Source: Calditrichota bacterium
Lineage (GTDB): Bacteria; CLD3
Direction of reading: 5' to 3'
Length of the DNA: 11,098 bases
Assembly: GCA_008501735.1 (NCBI GenBank)
Contig: QQUF01000027.1
Location: forward strand, 1 to 11,098
Under the pieces are notes generated by a model. It did no database searches, had not been told where the DNA came from, and saw nothing but the letters and a program-made list of their open reading frames with translations. Every line of letters begins with the position of its first letter. Positions within the stretch are counted from its first letter, which is position 1. Positions 1 through 6,847 of the stretch are shown in pieces. The position numbers were made by a program, and so were the translations under genes.

Positions 1-1289
1 CTGCACAAAATAAAATTCAGAATTACTTTAAAGAAAAAGGTGTCGAAGCTCCAAAGTATGTTGGCAAAGACAAACCTGATGGAGACAGAGCTTTTGGACT
101 AGGAACTCTTGGAATAAATTCTGAAATACTTTTGCCAAAAGGAGAATACTTAAAAATAAAAGACGATTCGTTAAAAGTAGTTCGCGGAACTGTTCAAGCA
201 GATATTTTGAAAGAAGACCAAGCTCAAAACACTTGTATTTTTTCAACTGAATTTGCACTAAAAATGATGGGCGATATTCAAAACTTTTTCATTCAAAAAC
301 AAGTTAGGAATTACTACTCTGTTTCCATTTCTGGTTATCACATTGCAGAAGCAGGTGCAAACCCGATTACACAACTTGCTTTTACATTGGCAAATGGTTT
401 CACTTACGTTGAATACTATTTGAGTCGTGGAATGAATATTGATGATTTTGCTCCGAACCTTTCATTTTTCTTTAGTAATGGAATTGACCCTGAATACAGT
501 GTAATTGGAAGAGTTGCAAGAAGAATTTGGTCTTCTGCAATTAAATACAAGTACAAAGGAAATTCAAGAAGTCAGAAGTTAAAATATCATATTCAAACTT
601 CAGGTCGTTCTTTACACGCACAAGAAATTGATTTCAACGACATCAGAACTACTTTGCAAGCACTTTATGCGATTTACGACAACTGTAACTCTTTGCACAC
701 AAATGCTTACGACGAAGCAATTACGACTCCAACAGAAGAGTCAGTTCGTCGTGCAATGGCAATTCAGTTAATCATTAACAAAGAACTTGGTTTGACTAAA
801 AATGAAAATCCACTTCAAGGAGCTTTTATCATCGAAGAATTGACAGATTTAGTTGAAGAAGCTGTTTTGGCTGAATTTGAAAGAATTTCAGAAAGAGGTG
901 GTGTTCTCGGTTCAATGGAAACAATGTACCAACGTAGCAAAATTCAAGAAGAATCGCTCTACTACGAACACCTCAAACACAGTGGAGAATTTCCAATTAT
1001 CGGCGTAAATACTTTTGAAAGACCTTCACATTTAGCAAACGAAATTGACGGAAAAACTGAATTGATTCGCTCAACAGAAGAAGAAAAAGAGCAACAAATC
1101 AAAAATCTTCAAAATGTTTGGAAACGGAATTCTGGAATTACAGAAGAACGGCTTGAAACTCTCAAAAAAGTTGCAATTGAAGGCGGAAATATTTTTGAAG
1201 AACTTATGGAAACAACAAAGTATTGCTCTTTAGGTCAAATCTCAAAAGCACTTTACTTAGTCGGTGGCCAATACCGAAGAAATATGTAA
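1..1289 (+). CDS. icmF: Isobutyryl-CoA mutase fused (IcmF), C-terminal mutase part, 5' end outside window
   Basis: IcmF is a cytoplasmic coenzyme-B12 enzyme that interconverts isobutyryl-CoA and n-butyryl-CoA and carries its own B12-binding and MeaI-like G-protein chaperone domains. Only about 428 C-terminal residues of a roughly 1,100-residue protein are here. The frame is open from base 3 with no stop, so the gene begins upstream; the TTG at 132 is internal. The mutase barrel is recognised by [14 protein letters not shown], by [17 protein letters not shown], by [20 protein letters not shown], by [20 protein letters not shown] and by the terminal GGQYRRNM. At the substrate pocket, [15 protein letters not shown] has Gln (codon 225-227) where methylmalonyl-CoA mutase has the carboxylate-binding Arg207. 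This favours a non-carboxylated acyl-CoA substrate. A terminator follows 22 bases after the stop. The B12 and GTPase domains are presumed and not seen. Confidence 0.95.
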   Translation, partial: AQNKIQNYFKEKGVEAPKYVGKDKPDGDRAFGLGTLGINSEILLPKGEYLKIKDDSLKVVRGTVQADILKEDQAQNTCIFSTEFALKMMGDIQNFFIQKQVRNYYSVSISGYHIAEAGANPITQLAFTLANGFTYVEYYLSRGMNIDDFAPNLSFFFSNGIDPEYSVIGRVARRIWSSAIKYKYKGNSRSQKLKYHIQTSGRSLHAQEIDFNDIRTTLQALYAIYDNCNSLHTNAYDEAITTPTEESVRRAMAIQLIINKELGLTKNENPLQGAFIIEELTDLVEEAVLAEFERISERGGVLGSMETMYQRSKIQEESLYYEHLKHSGEFPIIGVNTFERPSHLANEIDGKTELIRSTEEEKEQQIKNLQNVWKRNSGITEERLETLKKVAIEGGNIFEELMETTKYCSLGQISKALYLVGGQYRRNM

Positions 1290-1310
1290 CTCAATTAAGA
1301 ATTAAGAATT

Positions 1311-1344
1311 TGGCGGTAACCTTTAAGTTACTGCCATTTTTTTT
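1311..1344 (+). terminator. Rho-independent terminator of icmF
   Basis: A 10-bp stem (1311-1320 with 1327-1336) closes a 6-base loop and is followed by eight T at 1337-1344. In plus-strand RNA every position pairs, one as a G-U wobble. In minus-strand RNA the same position is an A-C mismatch and the downstream run is only weakly T-rich, so it should work mainly for icmF. The right arm overlaps the last codons of the convergent gene. Confidence 0.88.
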
Positions 1345-1988
1345 ATTTGAAACCAAACCTCATTAAATTCTTTGAAATAGATTTTAGAATTCCTATCAAA
1401 ATTGTAAAGTAACTCCCAAAGATTCTCCACTGTTCCCGACTGCAAACCCACTTTTTCAAGAATTTGGTAAAACTCTTTTGAATATTCTAAAACTCTCTCC
1501 TCTTTCAAATTCTCTAACCAATTTTCTAAGTTTTGATTCTTACTGACTTCCATTCCTTTGCAATTTTCATCAGGTGCAACTATGTAAAATTTTTCATTAA
1601 AACTTTCGTCTAAAGTTCGTGCAATCGGTGAAAGCTGACAGACAAAAGGTTTTCCTTTTGTCTTGTGAAGTTTACAACCAAATTTGTAATTTTCAATTTT
1701 TTCTAAAAAAGGACAAAGTTCGTTTTTGAATTTGATTTTACAGAAAGGCAAATTTAGTTTTTCATCAAAAACAATCTCAAGGATTTCTTTTTCAAAAAGG
1801 TAATTGGTTGTTACAACTTCTTTAAAACCAAATCTGCTTAGCCGAAAAATATCGTAAGGTTCTAACCAAACGTCTTGCAAACCTGAGCAACAAAGTCCAC
1901 ACATTTGGCATTCAAAATTAAATTCATTTTTAATTTCTTCAAATCCGTTTACCCGTTCAACCGTTTCTGAGTAAGATTTTCTTTTCAA
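1323..1988 (-). CDS. YkgJ-family CxxCxxCC metal-binding protein
   Basis: A 221-residue protein without signal peptide or membrane helix, so probably cytoplasmic. It has the family signature Cys27-x2-Cys30-x2-Cys33-Cys34 (CQMCGLCC), further cysteines at about 83, 92, 105 and 117, and the matching GCKLHKTKGKPFVCQLSP block. Members of this family are annotated as putative zinc- or iron-chelating (possibly Fe-S) proteins; no reaction is established. The N-terminal half holds all the cysteine motifs; the last 80 residues are helical and unassigned. The start is the TTG at 1986-1988, because an in-frame TAA lies at 1992-1994 and no ATG precedes the cysteine motif. No Shine-Dalgarno site is visible, so the start is the weak point. 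It converges with icmF and is divergent from the lipoprotein gene, apparently monocistronic. Confidence 0.8.
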   Translation of the reverse strand: MKRKSYSETVERVNGFEEIKNEFNFECQMCGLCCSGLQDVWLEPYDIFRLSRFGFKEVVTTNYLFEKEILEIVFDEKLNLPFCKIKFKNELCPFLEKIENYKFGCKLHKTKGKPFVCQLSPIARTLDESFNEKFYIVAPDENCKGMEVSKNQNLENWLENLKEERVLEYSKEFYQILEKVGLQSGTVENLWELLYNFDRNSKIYFKEFNEVWFQIKKMAVT

Positions 1989-2176
1989 ATTTTATGTAAA
2001 ATTTTGTTTAGCATTAGGCTTATTTACTTTAATAAAGGATAAAATTGACTAAATAAGTATTTAAAATAAATGTTATAAATATTTGTCCTGCAAAGAAAGA
2101 AACTATCTAAACTTTTTGCTTTTTTATTTAAAATAAGAAATTCCAATAATGAGTTTTTTTTAAATTCACTAAATAT

Positions 2177-2184
2177 TAACTTTG
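2177..2184 (+). promoter_or_regulatory. Candidate Bacteroidota-type -7 box (TAACTTTG)
   Basis: The sequence fits the TAnnTTTG -7 consensus of Bacteroidota primary promoters and lies 37 bases before the ATG at 2221. That would give a leader of about 30 bases. No good -33 TTG box is seen at the usual distance; the region is a T-run instead. It rests on one motif. Confidence 0.4.
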
Positions 2185-2220
2185 GGAAACATTAACTATA
2201 CTTTTAAAGGAAAGAATAAA

Positions 2221-3747
2221 ATGAAAAAGTTTTTCAAAACTTTATTGATTTCTGTATCATTTCTAATGATAGGTTGTTCCTCAGATGATGATTCTGATAA
2301 CGGAGAGGATACAAAAAATGAATTTGCCCCCTCAGAATTAAGCTTTACCGAAATTTCAAAAACTCAAGTTATGATTAGTTGGAAAGATAATTCATTAGAT
2401 GAAACTAAATTTTCTGTTTTCAGAGGAGTTGGTGGAGACACATTATCTGAGTATTTAATTATTCCTTCAGACTCAACCTCTTTTACCGATACAGTTGATC
2501 CTGAATTCAGTTATAAATATTCTATTAAAGCAGTTACGGAAGCTGAAACTTATGAAAGTGATGTTATGATAGTGACTTATCAAGATCCAGGCGGTACAAC
2601 ATTTAATACAAAAAATTCAGATGATATTGAAACTTTTGCTATTAATTCTGATTTAACTAAAATTGCAACAGGATCAGATAATGGAAATATTACAGTTTTC
2701 GATGTAACTCAATATGATCCAAACGATTTCAACTTAGAAAAGGACTATTCAATTTGGCAAGGAAGTCATTCCACAACTCCTGATAAAATAATTTTTAGCC
2801 CTGATGGAGCAATTTTACTTTCTAAAAGTAGTACTGGACTAAAAGTTTGGGACTCTCTTTCAGGAAGTTTAATATGGAATAACCTCATTCAATTTGACAA
2901 TATTGAGTTCGTGAATAATGGAGACAATATTCTTGGATATGGAAACTCCACATTAACTTTGTTTGACTCTCAAAATGGTAATACTATTTGGAGTAAAGAT
3001 AATATTGACAATGCAGTTTTTCTTTCAAATGGTACCAATGTATTTTGCACAAAACTTGGTGAATTTGTCAATATTGATATTTCAACTGGTGACGATACTT
3101 GGACTTTTACCAATTCTCCTAATGAGATAAAATTATCAGAAGATGGCTCGATTGTAGTGGGTCAATTTGGTACAAACCAAATTATAATTTTTAATAGTGC
3201 TGATGGCTCAATCAAATCTTCATTTACTCATAATTCTGAAATTGATAATTCATTGTTAAGTGGTGATGGTTCAGTTTTTGTCACAATGAATACAAACCCA
3301 CTTTTCCTAAAATTCTCTGATACTGAAACTGGAGCTGAACTTTCAAGTTTTACAATTGATGAAAATGTTGAGTTATCTGAAATGAAAATCAGTCAAGACG
3401 GAAGCTTAATAAGTGGAGATTATTCCCAAAGAGGTAATGTTTGGAACAATATCGGAAACAAAGTAATCTCTCATTATTATGATTCATCGCATGAAATAAC
3501 TGTTTTTTCTAAAGATGGTTCAAAATTTGGTATGGCCGGAAGAAATAGAAGTTTTCCTTCAGGTTATTATTCAGTTCTTGATATTTATACTCCTTCAGGT
3601 GATGAAATTTATGAATTCCAAGATCATAGCGGTAGTTTAAAAAAAGTTTCATTTTTAGAAAATGAGAATAGTATTTTCTTAACAACTTCAAGTAAAGAAT
3701 TATACATTTTAGATTTAAATGAGAAATGGATTTTATCTTCTAATTAG
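2221..3747 (+). CDS. Predicted surface lipoprotein: FN3-like domain plus WD40-like beta-propeller
   Basis: The 508-residue product starts with a lipoprotein signal peptide: MKK, a hydrophobic stretch, then lipobox LMIGC with Cys19. Next comes Ser-Ser-Asp-Asp-Asp, matching the acidic lipoprotein export signal that sends Bacteroidota lipoproteins to the cell surface. Residues about 36-118 resemble a fibronectin type III domain (APSELSFTEISKTQVMISWK start, YKYSIKAVT near the end). The rest holds about nine repeats of the type 'hydrophobic-FSPDG...LKVWDSLSGSLIW' (SPDG, SNG, SEDG, SGDG, SQDG, SKDG turns), a WD40/PQQ-like propeller. No catalytic motif is seen; a binding or adhesive role is inference. 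The ATG at 2221 is chosen over an in-frame TTG at 2182 because the signal peptide begins there and AGGA (2208-2211) sits 9 bases upstream. Codon use differs from icmF: TTG is only about 3 of 36 leucines here, and ATA isoleucine is frequent. Confidence 0.85.
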   Translation: MKKFFKTLLISVSFLMIGCSSDDDSDNGEDTKNEFAPSELSFTEISKTQVMISWKDNSLDETKFSVFRGVGGDTLSEYLIIPSDSTSFTDTVDPEFSYKYSIKAVTEAETYESDVMIVTYQDPGGTTFNTKNSDDIETFAINSDLTKIATGSDNGNITVFDVTQYDPNDFNLEKDYSIWQGSHSTTPDKIIFSPDGAILLSKSSTGLKVWDSLSGSLIWNNLIQFDNIEFVNNGDNILGYGNSTLTLFDSQNGNTIWSKDNIDNAVFLSNGTNVFCTKLGEFVNIDISTGDDTWTFTNSPNEIKLSEDGSIVVGQFGTNQIIIFNSADGSIKSSFTHNSEIDNSLLSGDGSVFVTMNTNPLFLKFSDTETGAELSSFTIDENVELSEMKISQDGSLISGDYSQRGNVWNNIGNKVISHYYDSSHEITVFSKDGSKFGMAGRNRSFPSGYYSVLDIYTPSGDEIYEFQDHSGSLKKVSFLENENSIFLTTSSKELYILDLNEKWILSSN

Positions 3748-3759
3748 TTAAAAACTCTA

Positions 3760-3802
3760 AAAACAATGGCTATTAAATTTCAAATTTAATAGCCATTGTT
3801 TT
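3760..3802 (+). terminator. Terminator-like perfect 21-bp inverted repeat
   Basis: Arms 3760-3780 and 3782-3802 are exact reverse complements, with an A4 run at the left end and T4 at the right end. The inner AAATTT parts would open to form the loop. It lies 12 bases past the lipoprotein stop and before a gene in the same direction. The terminal T-run is short, but the A/T ends fit a terminator active on either strand. Confidence 0.75.
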
Positions 3803-3938
3803 CTAAAATGACTTTGAAAAATCACTTTAAAATATTAATCACCACTTCTAAAATAATTGCCAAAAGAATTAACTAAATACCCAATTTCATTGGTTTATAC
3901 TTATGACAAATTGGTAACTCTAGTTTAAGAGAACACAA

Positions 3939-4706
3939 ATGGAAACAATTTTAAAAACTCAAAATCTTAGCGTCGGAATTCAGAATCAAGTTTTTTTGAA
4001 GAACTTAAACATCGAAATTCCTAAAGGTGAAATTCTTTGGATTATCGGTAAAAACGGCTCTGGAAAAACTTCATTCTTGAAGACAGTTTTAAAATTTATC
4101 CCAATTATTGAAGGTGAAATTTTTGTAAACGGAAACTCTGTTAATGAAATTGACTTTGAAAGTCTTTCAAAATTGGCAGCGTTTGTGCCTCAAAAATACA
4201 TTGGTTCATTTGAAATTACAGTTATGGATTTTCTTTTAACCTCAAGACTTTCCCTAGAGAATAAAATTTGGGGAGTTTCTAAAAAGACAAAAGAAAAAAT
4301 TGACGGCTATTTAGAGTGGTACGGATTACAGAAATTCAAGAACAGGAAATTTTCTGAGTTAAGTGGCGGTGAGAGACAAAAAATCTTGATTCTCGGTGCT
4401 TTAGTCCAAGAAACAGAACTAATTCTTTTAGACGAACCTTTGAACTCTCTTGACCCTCATCATCAATTTGAAATCTGCGAAATTGCAATTCACCTTGCAA
4501 AAAACGAAAAGAAAGGTCTTGTGATTGTTACTCACGACTTAACTTTTCCGCTCAAAATAGGCGGTAAAGTTCTTGTTTTTGAAGGGAATGAGAAATTTTC
4601 TTTTGGAGAAGTTAACGAGATTTTATCAGAAGAATTTTTGACTAAAGTTTACGGTGTGAAGTTCAATTTTTTAGAGAGTCAAGGAAATAAAATCCCTGTT
4701 TTTTAA
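3939..4706 (+). CDS. ABC transporter ATP-binding protein, FecE/BtuD-like (siderophore/cobalamin importer type)
   Basis: A 255-residue ATPase subunit of full domain length that would power an inner-membrane importer. All nucleotide-binding motifs are intact: Walker A GKNGSGKT (37-44), Q-loop Gln85 (FVPQ), signature LSGGE (141-145), Walker B LILLDE (161-166), D-loop SLD and switch His199 (VTHD). The layout FVPQ...FEITVMDFLLTSR and the single short domain resemble the FecE/BtuD/FhuC group, which serves iron-siderophore, haem or B12 import. The substrate is inferred from family resemblance only. No permease or binding-protein gene is adjacent, so it is an orphan here. The ATG at 3939 has no strong Shine-Dalgarno site. 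A terminator-like repeat separates it from the lipoprotein gene. Its TAA shares bases with the stop of the convergent kinase gene. Confidence 0.88.
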   Translation: METILKTQNLSVGIQNQVFLKNLNIEIPKGEILWIIGKNGSGKTSFLKTVLKFIPIIEGEIFVNGNSVNEIDFESLSKLAAFVPQKYIGSFEITVMDFLLTSRLSLENKIWGVSKKTKEKIDGYLEWYGLQKFKNRKFSELSGGERQKILILGALVQETELILLDEPLNSLDPHHQFEICEIAIHLAKNEKKGLVIVTHDLTFPLKIGGKVLVFEGNEKFSFGEVNEILSEEFLTKVYGVKFNFLESQGNKIPVF

Positions 4707-5779
4707 ATTGGAATTTCAATTTGTGAAATAAAAATTTCATTTTTTCTTGAAGTCTCGAATTTAGATTTTTCTCCAAAGAACTGCTCCAACCTATTTTTGA
4801 CATTTTCCAAACCAATTCCAATTCTTTCAGGTTCTTCACAATTCATTTCACAAGGATTTGAAATTCTGATTATTAAAAAACCATTTTCAATTTTTGCTTC
4901 AATTTTAATTTTCCCATTTTCAACCACTTTAGAAAGTCCGTGTTTAATAGCATTTTCGCAAATCGGCTGTAAAATTAGCGACGGAACTTTTACCTTTTTT
5001 GCCTCTTCTTTACAATCGATTTCATAACTCAATCTATCGGAAAAACGGCTTTTCTCAATTGCGAAATATTTCTCCATTAGAATCAATTCTTCATCCAAAG
5101 TGATTAATTCGTCTGCTTTTATTTCTAACGTTGAGCGGAAAAAGTCAGACAGTAGAACAATCATTTTGCGAGCTGATTGTGGGTTTTGAGTAACTAAAGC
5201 GTTTACAGAATTAAGTGAATTGAATAAAAAATGTGGATTGATTTGAAATTTTAGAGCTTTGAGTTCCGATTCACGAGCAGAAATTTTAAGTTCCTTTTGG
5301 CGAATTTTATTCTTTTGAAATGTTTTGTAATCTTCAACTAAGTAAAAAATTCCGACTAAAACTACGTATTTCATCACTCCTTCTTTAAACTGCCACAAAA
5401 TGAAAGAATCGATTCTTATCGCCATTAAACCTTCGATTCCACCAACTTCGTAATTGAACTTGGTCAAAATCGTTAGCCACAAAGCTGAATAACAAAATGC
5501 CAAAATTAAATGAGTAAGAACTAATCGAAGTGGTGAGAAATCACTTAAATTCAAATTTTGGACGTGCCACCAGAACAAAAAGCTAAGAAAAATGAATGGA
5601 ATTTCATTGAAAGTTGAAATGATTAAAGAAAATAAAAGAGAATTAAACTTTGGAAAAACTGAGGAAGTTTGAAATTTAAAAACTAAAGTTGAAATTAGAA
5701 TCCAAATTACCCAACCAAGAAAGCCATAAAAAAAACTCTTCTTGGTTGGTAAAATTGATTTCAATTTAAAAATTTTCAC
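4703..5779 (-). CDS. LytS/YehU-type sensor histidine kinase
   Basis: A 358-residue inner-membrane sensor kinase. Four hydrophobic segments (about 14-33, 45-70, 84-105, 133-149) are followed by a short coiled linker and the His_kinase domain: QINPHFLFNSLNS with phospho-acceptor His183, LDEELILMEKYFAIEKSRF, the N box QPICENAIKHGL with Asn276, and the G box IGIGLENVKNRL (320-331). The usual DNG-like D box appears as RISNPC, a divergence. There is no periplasmic sensor domain, so input is probably through the membrane part or a partner. The GTG start at 5777-5779 overlaps the stop of the TPR gene by 4 bp (GTGA), with AAAGG just upstream, implying translational coupling. LytS-type kinases normally signal to a LytTR response regulator; none is in the window. 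The stop overlaps that of the convergent ABC gene. Confidence 0.92.
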   Translation of the reverse strand: MKIFKLKSILPTKKSFFYGFLGWVIWILISTLVFKFQTSSVFPKFNSLLFSLIISTFNEIPFIFLSFLFWWHVQNLNLSDFSPLRLVLTHLILAFCYSALWLTILTKFNYEVGGIEGLMAIRIDSFILWQFKEGVMKYVVLVGIFYLVEDYKTFQKNKIRQKELKISARESELKALKFQINPHFLFNSLNSVNALVTQNPQSARKMIVLLSDFFRSTLEIKADELITLDEELILMEKYFAIEKSRFSDRLSYEIDCKEEAKKVKVPSLILQPICENAIKHGLSKVVENGKIKIEAKIENGFLIIRISNPCEMNCEEPERIGIGLENVKNRLEQFFGEKSKFETSRKNEIFISQIEIPI

Positions 5780-6582
5780 TTAGCCTTTGCTTCAGAAATT
5801 TTTTCTTGAACTTGAGGAATTAAATTGTATTTAACCCAACCATTTTCAGGGTGAAGTTCCAAAGTTTTGTTGAATTCTTCGAGTGCTTCTTCATTTTCTT
5901 CATTTTTCATCAAAGCAATTCCGTACCAAGTGTGAACTTCAGAATTTCCCCATTCAGGGTAAAGTTCATTTTTAATTTTATATGTTTTAAATTTTTCAAT
6001 AGAAGTCGAAAACGCTTCTAAGGCTCTTTCCAAACTTCCACCAAACATTTTTGGGGTAAAAAATTGGTTTCTTGCAAATTCCAAATGAACTCTTGGGTTA
6101 TCAGAATCCAATTCTAAAGCCTGATTAATTTCACTTGATGCTTTTGAACCCAAAAACATTCCAAGAAAAGCATTCAAGCCAATTCGATTTCCATAAACTG
6201 AACTTAATAGAAGTCTGCTTTCTGCAAAATCTTCTTTAAACTCAATTGATTTCTCTAAATGTTCTTGAGCTTTTTTAAAATATTCGCCTGCTTTATCTTT
6301 ATTTTCATCAGTATCTTCACCTCGAACTACAATTCCTAATCGCCAATTAATGTAACCAATGTAGTAATGAGTTAAGAAAAGATGGTCAGAAGGCGTAACT
6401 CCTAAAATTCTTTCAGCCTTCGCATTTGCGGAAATAAAAAGCGATTCTTTCCAAGCAGAATCTGCAGCTTTAAGTTCACTTTTCAATTCAAGAGTTGCCT
6501 CTTTATAAGTCTCAAAATCCTGCTTGGCAAAGCATAGATTAACAGCGAATAAAACCCAAACAAAAATTAATGATTTTTTCAA
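5776..6582 (-). CDS. Exported tetratricopeptide-repeat (TPR) protein
   Basis: A 268-residue protein with a Sec signal peptide (MKK, hydrophobic core, predicted cleavage after CFA at residue 19), hence periplasmic or secreted. At least three TPR-like helix pairs are visible: about 98-131 (YFKKAQEHLEKSIEFKEDFA), 148-175 (INQALELDSDNPRVHLEFAR) and 215-250 (HTWYGIALMKNEENEEALEE then LELHPENGW). The segment TPKMFGGSLERALEAF joins two repeats. TPRs mediate protein-protein contact; no enzymatic motif is seen. The TTG start at 6580-6582 is well supported: AGGAG at 6592-6596 lies 9 bases upstream and the signal peptide begins there. It sits between the small membrane protein and the kinase with coupled junctions on both sides, so it may bridge receptor and kinase (inference). 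Confidence 0.85.
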   Translation of the reverse strand: MKKSLIFVWVLFAVNLCFAKQDFETYKEATLELKSELKAADSAWKESLFISANAKAERILGVTPSDHLFLTHYYIGYINWRLGIVVRGEDTDENKDKAGEYFKKAQEHLEKSIEFKEDFAESRLLLSSVYGNRIGLNAFLGMFLGSKASSEINQALELDSDNPRVHLEFARNQFFTPKMFGGSLERALEAFSTSIEKFKTYKIKNELYPEWGNSEVHTWYGIALMKNEENEEALEEFNKTLELHPENGWVKYNLIPQVQEKISEAKAK

Positions 6583-6591
6583 AATAACTAT

Positions 6592-6596
6592 CTCCT
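6592..6596 (-). promoter_or_regulatory. Shine-Dalgarno AGGAG of the TPR gene, overlapping the upstream stop codon
   Basis: AGGAG lies 9 bases before the TTG start and shares two bases with the TAG stop (6595-6597) of the small membrane-protein gene. It decides the TTG start and suggests translational coupling. Confidence 0.8.
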
Positions 6597-6810
6597 ATGT
6601 GTTTGAAATGACTTTTTCTGTATTCTTCATTTTATATAAACCGATAAAAGAAGAAATGAATGAAACAGCTAAAAATACAAATAAATATTCAAAATTGTTT
6701 TCTAAGATTAAAAACTCAAAACCATTTTTTCCAAATTGAAATGTAAATGGAATAAGCCCAATGAAAATTGCAAAACCGAAATAATTTTTGTGTAAATTTA
6801 ATGTCTTCAT
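6595..6810 (-). CDS. Small two-helix membrane protein of unknown function
   Basis: A 71-residue protein that I do not recognise. Hydrophobic helices lie at about 10-27 (YFGFAIFIGLIPFTFQF) and 40-59 (FEYLFVFLAVSFISSFIGLY), joined by a short loop with GKNGFEF, and followed by a charged tail (KMKNTEK). It is probably an inner-membrane hairpin. Reality is supported by an ATG with AGGAG (6817-6821) six bases upstream, by its place between two operon genes, and by its stop overlapping the Shine-Dalgarno site of the TPR gene. It starts 37 bases after the TonB receptor stop. Possible roles are a kinase or receptor accessory subunit, but nothing in the sequence shows one. Confidence 0.75.
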   Translation of the reverse strand: MKTLNLHKNYFGFAIFIGLIPFTFQFGKNGFEFLILENNFEYLFVFLAVSFISSFIGLYKMKNTEKVISNT

Positions 6811-6816
6811 TGTTAA

Positions 6817-6821
6817 CTCCT
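6817..6821 (-). promoter_or_regulatory. Shine-Dalgarno AGGAG of the small membrane-protein gene
   Basis: AGGAG with a 6-base spacer to the ATG at 6808-6810. It lies across the loop and left stem of a small inverted repeat (6813-6818 with 6823-6828), so its access might depend on RNA folding. Confidence 0.75.
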
Positions 6822-6825
6822 AAGT

Positions 6826-6844
6826 TAAAATTAAGTTAATTTTA
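6826..6844. repeat. AT-only inverted repeat between TonB receptor and small membrane protein
   Basis: Nine-base arms (6826-6834 and 6836-6844) are perfectly complementary about a single G/C centre. It lies just downstream of the TonB receptor stop in the minus-strand transcript and overlaps the small repeat that includes the next Shine-Dalgarno site. It contains no G-C pairs in the stem, so it is a weak structure; it could attenuate or process the operon mRNA, or be chance in AT-rich sequence. Confidence 0.4.
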
Positions 6845-6847
6845 TTT

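Noticed and set aside
28-258. Minus-strand open frame opposite icmF
   Set aside because: It lies wholly antisense to a strongly recognised mutase sequence and its low-complexity Leu-rich product has no family features.
1292-1310. Short tandem ATTAAGA repeat after icmF
   Set aside because: Barely two units before the terminator; too short and AT-rich to interpret.
2058-2136. Twelve-base direct repeat TATTTAAAATAA at 2058-2069 and 2125-2136
   Set aside because: Entirely A/T in a very AT-rich spacer, only two copies with no partner genes; chance is a sufficient explanation.
2182-2220. TTG start at 2182 extending the lipoprotein by 13 residues
   Set aside because: The added residues precede the MKK signal-peptide start and overlap the candidate -7 box; the ATG at 2221 has AGGA at a good distance.
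6524-6739. Plus-strand 71-codon open frame across the small-protein/TPR junction
   Set aside because: It is antisense to two genes that have Shine-Dalgarno sites and coherent membrane or signal sequences; its product looks like a shadow.
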